64,000 bases of DNA, from the NCBI GenBank assembly GCA_016081115.2, contig CM071930.1, positions 6,863,419-6,927,418 on the forward strand, written 5' to 3'. The position numbers were made by a program, and so were the translations under genes. Positions 55,934-64,000 of this stretch are shown one piece after another. How positions within the stretch are numbered: the first letter of the stretch is position 1; each line of letters begins with the position of its first letter. The notes beneath the pieces are model-generated. The model saw only the letters and a program-made list of their open reading frames with translations, was not told the DNA's origin and searched no databases. The DNA comes from Rehmannia glutinosa (Eukaryota; Streptophyta; Magnoliopsida; Lamiales; Orobanchaceae).

Positions 55934-57016
55934 TCAAGGTTCTCGACCACTGTTATACCTGTTTTCTTGGGAACCACTTGAACTGGGCTTACCCAATTCT
56001 TTCTTCACAACTTCCATCATGGGTGGATTCAGTCGACGTTGAGCTTGTCTTGAAGGCCTACTCCCATCCTCCATTAGTATCCTATGCGTGCACGTGGAGG
56101 GGCTTAATCCCTTGATATTTGCAATAGTCCAACCAATGGCCTCCTTAAACTCTCTAAGAACTCGAATCAACTTTTCTTCTTCCAAATCGGAGAGTTTGTT
56201 GGAGATAATGACAGGAAGGGTCTCTTTTTCTCCCAAGAAGACGTACTTTAGATGACCTGGAAGAGGTTTCAACTCTAATTGTGGTGCCTGCACACTCGAA
56301 TGAAGAAGTTTAGTACGAGAAAGAGGCAACTCAACATAAGAAACAACATGCTTCAAAGATTGAAGTGAATCAAGTGCATGAATTGTCTCTAATAGGTCAA
56401 AATCGAACTCAAACTTCTTCATTAATCCTTGAGAATTTTCGGAAGTGAAATTCCTACTAAGTGCAATTTTCAACTTATCACCATCACTCAAATCAAACAT
56501 TTTCTGGGCCAAAGGTTCAATAACATCCATAACAAAAACAGAAGATACATCACTTGGATATCTCATGGCATCATAAATATTAAATTTAATTACTTCACCA
56601 TCAAATTCCATTGTAAGTGTACCATCATGCACATCGATTTTTGTCCTAGATGTTTTCAAAAAAGGTCTACCCAATAAAATTAATGAGGGAGATGAATTAT
56701 CTTCTTCCATATCAAGCACATAAAAGTCAGCAGGAAAAATCAATTCGTTCACTTGCACTAAAACATCTTCCAAAACACCTTCTGGATAAACATTAGATCT
56801 ATCAGCCAGTTGAATAATCACACCAGTTTCTTTCAATGCCCCAAGATTCAAGGATGCATAAATTGATATTGGCATGACATTTATGGAGGCCCCTAAATCT
56901 AACATTGCTCTCTCAACTCTAACATTACCAACTTTGCAAGGGATAGTGAACATATCTGGATCCTTGCACTTAGGAGGTAATTTTTTCAAGTGCAACATTG
57001 AAACATTCTCACCCAT
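55934..57016 (-). pseudogene. Athila protease and start of reverse transcriptase
   Basis: One long open frame (360 codons). The protease region shows 'RAMLDLGASINVMPIS', where the usual catalytic D-x-G-A-S reads DLGAS, so Asp is kept. 'LILLGRPFLKTSRTKIDV' is typical of Athila proteases. Then follows the linker to RT with 'EAIGWTIANIKGLSPSTCTH' and 'LNPPMMEVVKKE'. The frame is lost just before the RT core, near 55934. Confidence 0.88.
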
Positions 57017-57461
57017 CTTGTGAATTCATTACTTTAACTTTTTCTTGTTGGTGCACAACTCTTTAAGGAACTTGGCATATCGAGGTACTGTTTAATTGCA
57101 TCAAGTAAAGGGATATTTACCTCGACCTTGCGAAAGGTGTCAAAAATCTCCTTTTTTCATCCTCCTTCTTAGATTTAGATAATCTAGAAGGGAAAGGAGG
57201 GAGTCTTTTAAACTTTCGGTTGTTCCCCAGTAGATTCTTTTTGCCGCTCAGGTTGAGATGGAGGAACTTCAACTTCTTTTTCAGTTTCTTCTTCTAGAGT
57301 GCGTTTCTGAGTTGGCTTGGGAGGATCCTTCAACTCGGTTCCACTTCTCAAGGTAATTGCACTAGCATTCTGCTTTTGGGTTAACCACTATGCCCGAGAT
57401 GGCAATTTACCCTGAGATTCAAGTCGACTCACTGATGAAGCCAATTGACTCATTTGATCTT
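57017..57461 (-). pseudogene. Damaged gag-protease linker of the Athila element
   Basis: Glu/Pro/Lys-rich stretches appear in different frames (near 57230-57340). No intact frame is present. Confidence 0.5.
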
Positions 57462-58731
57462 TCAGTTCCTTGATGTTCGTCCTTGTCTCTTGTTGAAATT
57501 GTTGTGTATTGATGACAAGTGATTTAACAATTTCTTCAAGAGACGAACTTGAGCCTGAAGAGGGTTGTTGTTGTGATGGAGCAGGCTGTCTTGGTTGGTA
57601 GTTTGGGAATTGAGGCCTTGGTGCATAGCTAAATTTAGGGTGATCCCTCCATCCGGATTATAAGTATTCGAGTAAGGATCATATTTCCGTTGAGGTGGGC
57701 CGGGAATCCCCAACCGCATTAGCTTGCTCTTGAGGTTCATCTTGAAGTGTAGGACACAAATGCATTCGATGTCCAATATCAAGACAAATCCCACAAGTCT
57801 TGACCTCTTGAGTGTTTTCGTGACCATTTGTTGAATGAGAGTAGTCGATTAGCTATTTGGTTTTCTAACGAAGATACATTCACCTCATTTACTTTTCTTT
57901 GATATGTATCTTGTCGGAACCCAAATTGTCGCGAGTTGATGTCATGGTGGAGATCAATTCTCTCGCTGACGAGGGGTTTTATTCACTATAGCACCTCTAC
58001 TTGTCGCATCCATCATCCTTCTTTCCATAGATAACATTCCCTCATAGAAATACTTTGGATGAGAAGTTGTTCAAATTCCATGCCGAGGACAACTTGCACA
58101 CGATTGCTTGAATCTTTCCCAATACTCGTGGAGGTTTTCGATATCTCTCTGTTTGATCCCACGTATCTCACGCCCGATACTTGCGACTCTTGAAAGGGGA
58201 AGAATTTGTCAAGAAACAATCTCAACATCTCCGTCCATGTGGTGACAGACCCAGGAGGTAGATAGAAAAGCCAATCCTTTGCTCTTTTTAATGAGAAAGG
58301 AAAAGCTCGCATTTAATTTGTTCCTCCGTGACTCCTTGCGCTTCAAGTTAGAACACACCACATGAAATTCTTTCAAGTGTTTATGGGGATCTTCATTTTC
58401 GTGTCCACGAAATTTTGAAGAAGATGGATCAAACCCGACTTCAACTCAAAATTTGCTTCAATGGTCGGATATGCAATGCATAATGGCCTGGTGAGTCTAT
58501 GTCTGGGGCCGCTTAATTCCTCAATGTTTGTTCCTGGTTTGCCATATCTTGCTCGACTTGAGAATCACTAGATGAATCAATCGAATCAAGGACCAAATCC
58601 AATCCGAGGGATGATGACGAGGCTTCTTGTGTGTTTTTGAGTTTAGTTTCTTTCCTCAGTCGTTTTGTCGTCTTCTCGATCTCTGGATTATAGTGCAATA
58701 ATTCTCCTGCACGAGAAGAACGAGGCATCAA
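57462..58731 (-). pseudogene. Athila gag, fragmented
   Basis: The N-terminal part is at 58513-58731. The core at 58013-58312 reads 'FPFSLKRAKDWLFYLPPGSV', 'WTEMLRLFLDKFFP', the signature of Athila-type gag. The C-terminal part at 57462-57827 contains 'PPQRKYDPYSNTYNP' and a Gln/Asn-rich tail. Three or more frameshifts separate the pieces. Confidence 0.82.
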
Positions 58732-58754
58732 ACAAGTCTATTAAGAAAAACCAA

Positions 58755-58772
58755 TCCCCGGCAACGGCGCCA
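58755..58772 (-). other. Primer binding site (tRNA-Asp), Athila element
   Basis: On the minus strand TGGCGCCGTTGCCGGGGA lies five bases after the 5' LTR. It is complementary to the 3' end of plant tRNA-Asp, as in Athila and Calypso. Confidence 0.88.
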
Positions 58773-58777
58773 AAAAT

Positions 58778-60115
58778 TGGTGGGTGTCGAAACTAACAAT
58801 AATAAATACTTGCTCTTCAAATAGTTAATTTGTAGCAGCGATGAGCAAGGTCGAATCCACAGAGATTGGTTAGACTAAGTTTGATGCAATTCACAAAACA
58901 ATGAAAACAAAAAGGGGGTTTTGAGATTTTTGAATTAACTAAGATGAAAAGAAGAGATAATATAAATGAAGAATAAATCAGTTTATGAAATATCCAACCA
59001 AAGGAATAATCTCAGAAATGGTTCATGGAATTGACCACCGATGCAAAAATAAATCCTTCAATTCTCTATCAAATTGGTTATGGTTATCGGTACGACCTAA
59101 TAACCTATTTCTCCTTACTCGTTCGATAATCAGGATACGATCTCTAATTATTTCCCTAGCCAATAAACAATTCTAGATACGATCTTAGAATTTAATTTAT
59201 CAACAACATTAAAATCTAGAGAGATCACCAATTCTAGCCAACAAACACACATGTATGTTCATTTAAACTAGATTATATATCTCCAAAACATATATTGAAA
59301 ACCACCTATGTAATCAAATATGTAATTTGCCACCACAATTAGAACAGATAAACAATTACGGATTTAACGTTCAAAATGGCGATATGTTATTTCGATAATT
59401 GAACAAAGGATCCTTTTTGTTGCAATTAATTAAACAACAATAATCAATAAGAATAGAAGATATATAAATAATAGCGAAAAGAAGAAGTAAAATTAATTAG
59501 ATCTCACAAATCGCGTAGAACCAAATCTTCAATTATCCTTTAGCCGGAAAAGTAGTTTAGCAATCCATAGACATAGTCGTCGGAAAAATCAAAGTGAAAG
59601 GGAGAACTAGGAAAAACTAACGTGAGAAGAATGAGAGAGAGAGTTAGGTTGGTCTAAAAGTCAAAAGATGAATCCTAATCCTAGAAGGAAATATGTTTTT
59701 AATTGGAAGAGAACATTCTCTCTCCAAAAATACACTCCAATAACAATCTTACCATACTTAGAACACTTGAGACTAAACCAAAATATTAAAAATCTGATTT
59801 CTAAGGTAAGGGGGCGCCACTTTAGTAAAATCCCGCAGGTGTCTTAGCGTGCCCACGCCTTATATTGAAAGCTCTCACAGATGCCCTGTTTGAATAAGGC
59901 ATGCCCACGCCTTAAGCAAAAAGGTTTTCTGTTCTCTTAACTTCAAGAAATCCGATTCGCCACTTCAACATCAATGAATTGGGTCCATTTTAGTCACTTT
60001 CCCCCACTTTCCTACAAAATATAAGAATCAATCAAAACCCACAAGTTAAGCTCAATCAAACATCAGAAGTATTGGAAAAATATGACAATTTCTATGTCAT
60101 TTATGCGATCTATCA
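58778..60115 (-). repeat. 5' LTR of the Athila element
   Basis: 1338 bp, near-identical by eye to 41422-42767 with only scattered substitutions and small indels. This suggests a fairly young insertion. Confidence 0.9.
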
Positions 60116-60120
60116 GGTTA

Positions 60121-60896
60121 TTAGAATGCAAAGATCTTATTTTCAAAAGATAAAAGAATCTCTATCTAATGTCGGGCTGTGAAGAATCCAATAGTCAATC
60201 ATGGGAAATTATACGTTATTGTTTACTGAGTCATGAATCGTAAGAGTTTGAATTAGCTTGTGCTAATAACAAATCAAAAAACAAACAAACGATGAATATG
60301 GTGTACAAAAATTTATTCCAAAATTTGTAATTTTTACAAGTAATGTTTTAATTTGATAAAGAGATAATTACATTTAACCACCCTAACTTTACCCCATTTT
60401 ATACTTTACCCCCTAAACTTTCATTCGCGACACTTTGCACCCTGAACTATGAAAATTATTACACCTCGCCCCTTATGGACAATTTTGCCCCTAGGTTTTA
60501 TCCTTTTAAAACAATAGTTCCAGTTATCCCTTTAAACTCTATTTTGTGGCAGTCTACTCCATAATAATAAATTTATCTCAATAATCATTAAACATGAAAA
60601 TTTTTCTCCATAATCAATTTGTTTTTCTGATTTTTCGAGAAACGAATTCTTATTTTTCGTCACTTGTTTTGTTCGTGGCATTGTTACACCTACTTAGATC
60701 CATCTCTATTCAGAGGTTTTAAATGGATCATGTCGGGTTTCACTTATAAACTCAACAGACATACTTTAGTCTAATTTTATTTCAAGAATAAATCAGATAC
60801 AAATTAGGTCTATAGATCGAAAATGAACATAGTCCATTACGACCATATCAGCCCAACATGCTTCCGTAAAATTAATAAATCCCTTAAAATTCATAC
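60121..60896. other. Spacer
   Basis: No gene is seen. The block 60360-60500 ('aaccaccctaactttacccc', 'cctaaactttcattcg') has the style of a dispersed plant repeat, but no ends were found. Confidence 0.4.
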
Positions 60897-61046
60897 CTTC
60901 TTTGACCGAAACAACTCGGGTGAGATGGCTCGCAACACCACCAATCGGAAAATTATCGCCCCCGGATCTTTTTTGACAAAGCTCCTCACCTGCTCAACCT
61001 CACCCTCGGGGAAGATGATCCGCAAGTTATCCGACTCCTTCGTAAA
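60897..61046 (-). other. Exon-like coding stretch (50 codons, unknown product)
   Basis: On the minus strand 'gagcag|TTT' (acceptor-like) opens and 'AAG|gtatga' (donor-like) closes a 150-bp segment that is open in one frame and phase 0 at both sides. Its residues include 'SDNLRIIFPEGEVEQV' and 'KKDPGAIIFRLVVLRAISPE', with ordinary protein composition and GC content well above the flanks. The frame also extends about 10 codons further upstream to a TAG. No family was recognised. It could be an exon of a lost gene, a captured fragment or part of the viral relic. Confidence 0.3.
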
Positions 61047-61424
61047 CTGCTCAAGACAATTTTGGTTCGTTTCCTACTCTAGGCGTATAAGTAATTCTTA
61101 AACGGGATGAATTAATAGTACATTATGAACACATGTTGAAGCAGAAAGCCTCTTTTTATTAAGAACTTATAGAAATATTTATTACATTAGTAATCTACTT
61201 TTGGGAGGAGAATCTTTTGGTTTAGCCTCTCATAGCCGAGGCTTGCACTCGTAAATACATAAAACTTAAAACTAAAATACTCAAAATATTACAAATTTTT
61301 CACTCAGATTTTATTGTAAGAAAACTAAGGAAAATGTTCGATATCCTCACCTTCCTTCAAATCCGCGATTTTATGAGGTAAGCAGGACTTCAAAGGCGGA
61401 CTTCAAATCTTTTGGCGATATATA
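61047..61424. other. AT-rich spacer next to the viral relic
   Basis: On the minus strand this lies downstream of the as-1-like element, where a pararetroviral leader would be expected. 'cataaaat' near 61369-61376 is a weak TATA-like candidate. No tRNA-Met primer site was found. Confidence 0.4.
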
Positions 61425-61444
61425 TGACGTCATCGCTTACGTCA
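61425..61444 (-). promoter_or_regulatory. as-1-like element of the endogenous pararetrovirus promoter
   Basis: On the minus strand the 20 bp contain two TGACG motifs separated by seven bases (TAAGCGA), the same arrangement as in as-1 of the cauliflower mosaic virus 35S promoter. It lies directly after the last viral ORF, where caulimovirid promoters occur. The ORF's TAA stop (61437-61439) is inside it. as-1 binds TGA-type bZIP factors; activity here is unknown. Confidence 0.65.
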
Positions 61445-62291
61445 TATCCCACATTATTGCCTCGCCATGGTGGTTTTCTTTTTCTCCGCGTGACTCACCC
61501 ATGTGATGTTTGTCGGGAAATCTTTTAAAAATTTGGTTTACGTGGTCCCCGAGGATAACGCGTCTTGTGAGCCGGCCCTTATCTTTTCCACCGCATGATC
61601 TTGTGGTCGGGTTTGGGTCGAATCCTTTCCCAAACTCGGGTTCCTTTGTTCGGGCATGCTTGATGATCCGGTCGACCCAACGGCCAACATGCGCCATGTT
61701 GCTGAACTTCCGTAAGTTTCTTTGCTTGCCGGAATCTTGTTTTCCCAGAGAATTCTTCTTTTGGTCTCGAAGAGTTCTTCCGCAAACCCCGTGGTTGATC
61801 CAGTCATCGAATTCAAGAGGAAAGATCCATTCGCCGACTCGGAAGAACTTGAATGGATATTTGACTTTGTCCATTTGATTAGACAAACCCAAAGACCCCA
61901 TGCTCGCCTCGGTAGAAGCTTCGCCTTGAAAAATGCTCCTACTAACACCGGTCCTTCTTCCTGAAGCTACCTTAATATATTTTAAAGCATTTCCATCCGG
62001 TCTTCTTAGCTTGATGAAATCAAAAGCTTCATTAAAGCCTTTTTTCTTGTTGCCGGGTTCAGAGCTGCACCGATAAAATACAATTCCAAAATATCTCTCC
62101 GGCCAAGTGTGGATTATTGGCCCAGTCTCGTAAATCGCTTCCCCAATCCATTTCGGTAATTTTGAGATTTTGGGAATCCTGGTGACATGGTATAGATTGA
62201 AGCTAAAGCTCCAAAAAGTATACCATTCTTGTACTTCATTTGGATAACTTCCTGGTTTCATCCAAACTCGGGATACTTTCCGAGATATCAA
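61437..62291 (-). CDS. Downstream ORF of the endogenous pararetrovirus (unknown function)
   Basis: An open frame of 284 codons, probably extended upstream in other frames toward 62340. It contains 'PKLPKW'-like, 'IYETGPIIHTWPERYFGIV' and 'AFDFIKLRRPDGNALKYIKV' stretches and ends in a basic region. It follows RT-RNase H on the same strand and precedes the as-1 element. In Caulimoviridae this place is taken by a transactivator/viroplasmin-type gene or, in florendoviruses, by a second ORF of unknown function. I cannot decide between them, and the later half shows signs of frame disturbance. It is an old integrated copy, not a working gene as far as can be seen. Confidence 0.5.
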   Translation of the reverse strand: MISRKVSRVWMKPGSYPNEVQEWYTFWSFSFNLYHVTRIPKISKLPKWIGEAIYETGPIIHTWPERYFGIVFYRCSSEPGNKKKGFNEAFDFIKLRRPDGNALKYIKVASGRRTGVSRSIFQGEASTEASMGSLGLSNQMDKVKYPFKFFRVGEWIFPLEFDDWINHGVCGRTLRDQKKNSLGKQDSGKQRNLRKFSNMAHVGRWVDRIIKHARTKEPEFGKGFDPNPTTRSCGGKDKGRLTRRVILGDHVNQIFKRFPDKHHMGESRGEKENHHGEAIMWDMT

Positions 62292-63000
62292 CCATTGTTT
62301 TCTCCAGGGTTAATACTTGTCTTGTAACTAGTTTCTCCCATTGCCTCGATATATACCCGCATAGGAGAAATCTTAATCTCATCATTTGAACCTTAGATTT
62401 GCCTGTCTCGTGGCCTAAGATTCAACTCTCCTCCTCTTTACCCCTGAGGTCTTTGGGTTGACTTGAAGACTCGGGTTGTGACACCGGAGCTTCAACATTC
62501 GTTCGATTTGTACACCTCGGGAATGCATCACCGCAACACTTGTGATTATGGTACTTGAATCCATAACCTCCGGGTTAGAGCCCCGTACTCTCTCGGCCCC
62601 TTTTTGCACCGTAGGAGATGCGGCTGGAAGAGAGCCCTTGCAGTCTAAGAACAATTGTCCTTGAGCGAATTGGCATGCTCGTATTTGACTAGAAACGGAT
62701 TTCTGGTCACTGTTGAAGTCGCCCAACAACTTCTCGCATTGAGACATAGCGCCCCAAAATCTCGTTCTAGACTCTCCAGTTTTTCCGAGATGTCTTACTC
62801 GTTTAAGGACTTCACAAGAACGCGCCCTTCCATCTCGTGTCAAGAAATCGCAAGAATATTTTCATGAGATTTTATAATGACAATATCATAATCATAATAT
62901 TGACATTCAGCTTGCCATCTAAGTAATCAAGCCTTTTCTCGGTTTCGATTCAATTTTATTTTTCGAAGAAAAGCCTTGACACTTGAATTATCAATTTTTA
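62292..63000 (-). pseudogene. RNase H end and following region of the endogenous pararetrovirus
   Basis: The RNase H C-terminus appears near 62820-62870, where a 'LTRDGRA' motif typical of plant pararetroviruses is found. After it an open stretch (62415-62843) continues with low similarity to anything recognised. The boundary with the next ORF lies somewhere between 62300 and 62420. Confidence 0.55.
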
Positions 63001-64000
63001 AAGTAAACTTAGCCAAGAAAATAACGGCCATTTTTTAAAAGCCTTTTCGATCGCAAAGAATTTTTTCTCGTTGATATGCCATCTATTTGCTTCACCGGGT
63101 GTGAATAAACGCCGCAATATTCGCATGGCACTTCTTCATTTGGTGAGACTTAGTGAGAAGCGGCCGCCACCAATCATCATCGGCATCCGTAGAGAACCGT
63201 TCATCCTCGTCTTGGGAATCGCAAGTTTTGGAAGCTTTTACAAACTTTTAAGTTGTTTAATTCTTCTTGATGTTCATCTTTCCATTTGAATATCGCATCT
63301 TTTTTAAGTAATGGGCTAAACACCTTCTCGTAGTATGCTAGATTGTTAATAAACATTCCAAAGAAAATTAACAACTCCTTAAAACTCAAGTCGCTTCTTG
63401 TCTTTTAGTGTATCCGGAAATCCTCAGATCTTTTCCACAATATGATTTCGAGAATAATTCCGATTCATTGATTTCAATTCCGAGGAATTCAATTTGTCTT
63501 GTTGCGATTACCGCGCCTTCTTTTCCGAAAGCACTAATCTTCTTTGTGACAAACATCAAAAATATTTCCAAATGTTTGAGATGCTCCTTCATGTTCTTTG
63601 ATGCGATTAGAATGTCGTCGATATACACGAACATGAAATCGAAATAATCTTTGAAAAGATTATCCATCTTTCTTTGATATATCGGGGTGCGTTAGCCAAT
63701 CCCATAGGCATCACGTTCCAAATATAGTGTCCCCGTGGTGTAGAGAAAGTCGTAAACTTCTTACTTTCTTCCTCCATCTTAATGGTAGAATCCATACTTG
63801 CAATCGAACTTTGAGAATATCTTGGCACCTTTGATACGCTTAACGTGATGTTCTGCTTGGGATATAGTATCCGTCGAACTCCAAAATGTTATTAATCCCT
63901 TTGTAATTAATAACAAGTCTTCGCTTTCTCTTTTGATTTCTCCATGGTTTTCGACTAAGAATCCTCGGATCACTGTATGGAGAAACTCTGGTGAAATTAA
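63001..64000 (-). pseudogene. Reverse transcriptase and RNase H of the endogenous pararetrovirus (partial)
   Basis: From 63973 downward the RT palm is visible in three or more frames. 'FSKFDCKYGFYH' lies near 63785-63820. 'ESKKFTTFSTPRGHYIWNVM' and 'GLANAP' follow. The catalytic YIDD box is at 63614-63625, then 'IEFLGIEI' near 63480. The RT-RNase H linker shows 'FSPLLKKDAIFKWKDEH' (near 63270-63325). RNase H fragments, including a TDA-like start, run through 63200-62900. PRGHY, GLANAP and YIDD together distinguish caulimovirid RT from Gypsy RT elsewhere in the window. Frames are broken repeatedly. Confidence 0.8.

Larger units (their letters stand above)
41422..60115 (-). mobile_element. Athila/Calypso-type Gypsy retrotransposon with env-like ORF, nested
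   Basis: LTRs at 41422-42767 and 58778-60115 are nearly identical by eye; GGTTA flanks the element (41417-41421 and 60116-60120). It reads on the minus strand: 5' LTR, a primer site complementary to tRNA-Asp, gag, protease, RT, RNase H, integrase (split by Copia copy 2), an env-like/ATHILA ORF, purine tract and 3' LTR. The tRNA-Asp primer and the post-pol ORF are characteristic of the Athila/Calypso lineage. Coding regions contain frameshifts. After removing the 7.1-kb insertion the element is about 11.6 kb, normal for this lineage. Confidence 0.9.
61425..64000 (-). mobile_element. Endogenous pararetrovirus (Caulimoviridae) fragment, running past the window edge
   Basis: RT and RNase H with caulimovirid-style motifs, a downstream ORF and an as-1-like promoter element lie in order on the minus strand. 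There is no LTR and no integrase, as expected for pararetroviruses that enter genomes passively. Many frameshifts and stops show it is a decayed copy. Any movement, capsid and protease regions would lie beyond 64000. Genus is uncertain; the order is compatible with florendovirus-type relics. Confidence 0.78.

Noticed and set aside
60360..60560. Possible gene fragment in a C-rich stretch
   Set aside because: No frame has conserved motifs; it looks like a dispersed non-coding repeat.

Overview
This window is nuclear DNA from a flowering plant, most likely a eudicot. The evidence is a typical plant 3-ketoacyl-CoA synthase gene with a GT-AG intron, AT-rich spacers, plant-type LTR retrotransposons (Tekay, Athila and SIRE-like), short DNA transposons of four superfamilies, and a decayed plant pararetrovirus copy. 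The species cannot be named from the sequence. Only one host gene is clearly intact.

Layout. 1-10,440 is AT-rich spacer. It carries the tail of a Tekay-like LTR (1-1404), a MITE (2234-2606), a PIF/Harbinger deletion derivative that keeps the end of its transposase (5077-6048), a hAT MITE with a perfect 8-bp target duplication (7223-7579), and a Mutator-like element with about 100-bp terminal inverted repeats and an internal 103-bp tandem array (8576-9708). 10,513-13,367 (+) is the KCS gene in two exons (522 residues), preceded by a perfect 18-bp-arm palindrome in its leader.

14,774-36,283 (-) is a Tekay-type chromovirus (Ty3/Gypsy) with LTRs of about 4 kb, a tRNA-Met primer site, an extra ORF ahead of gag, and gag, protease, RT, RNase H, integrase and chromodomain coding sequence, all damaged. 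A SIRE-like Copia element (20,608-28,136, +) sits inside its RNase H, and a 213-bp Mutator-like MITE sits inside its right-hand LTR.

36,284-41,421 is spacer with possible Helitron and hAT ends. 41,422-60,115 (-) is an Athila/Calypso-type Gypsy element with a tRNA-Asp primer site and an env-like/ATHILA ORF. Its integrase is split by a second Copia element of the same family (46,859-53,935). That copy is structurally abnormal: both of its ends are U5 ends in inverted orientation, yet it is flanked by a clean 5-bp target duplication.

60,121-61,424 is spacer with an exon-like 150-bp coding stretch. 61,425-64,000 (-) is part of an endogenous pararetrovirus (Caulimoviridae): RT and RNase H, a downstream ORF, and an as-1-like promoter element that overlaps the last ORF's stop codon. 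It continues past the window edge.

The most interesting material is the Copia family. Both copies keep recognisable gag and share the same gag lesions. One carries only wrecked pol, the other no visible pol but a PTPD-like accessory ORF. All LTRs carry an array of hairpins with a constant loop and varying, paired stems, and the inverted copy switches strands inside that array. These are inferences from reading alone; no alignments or searches were run.
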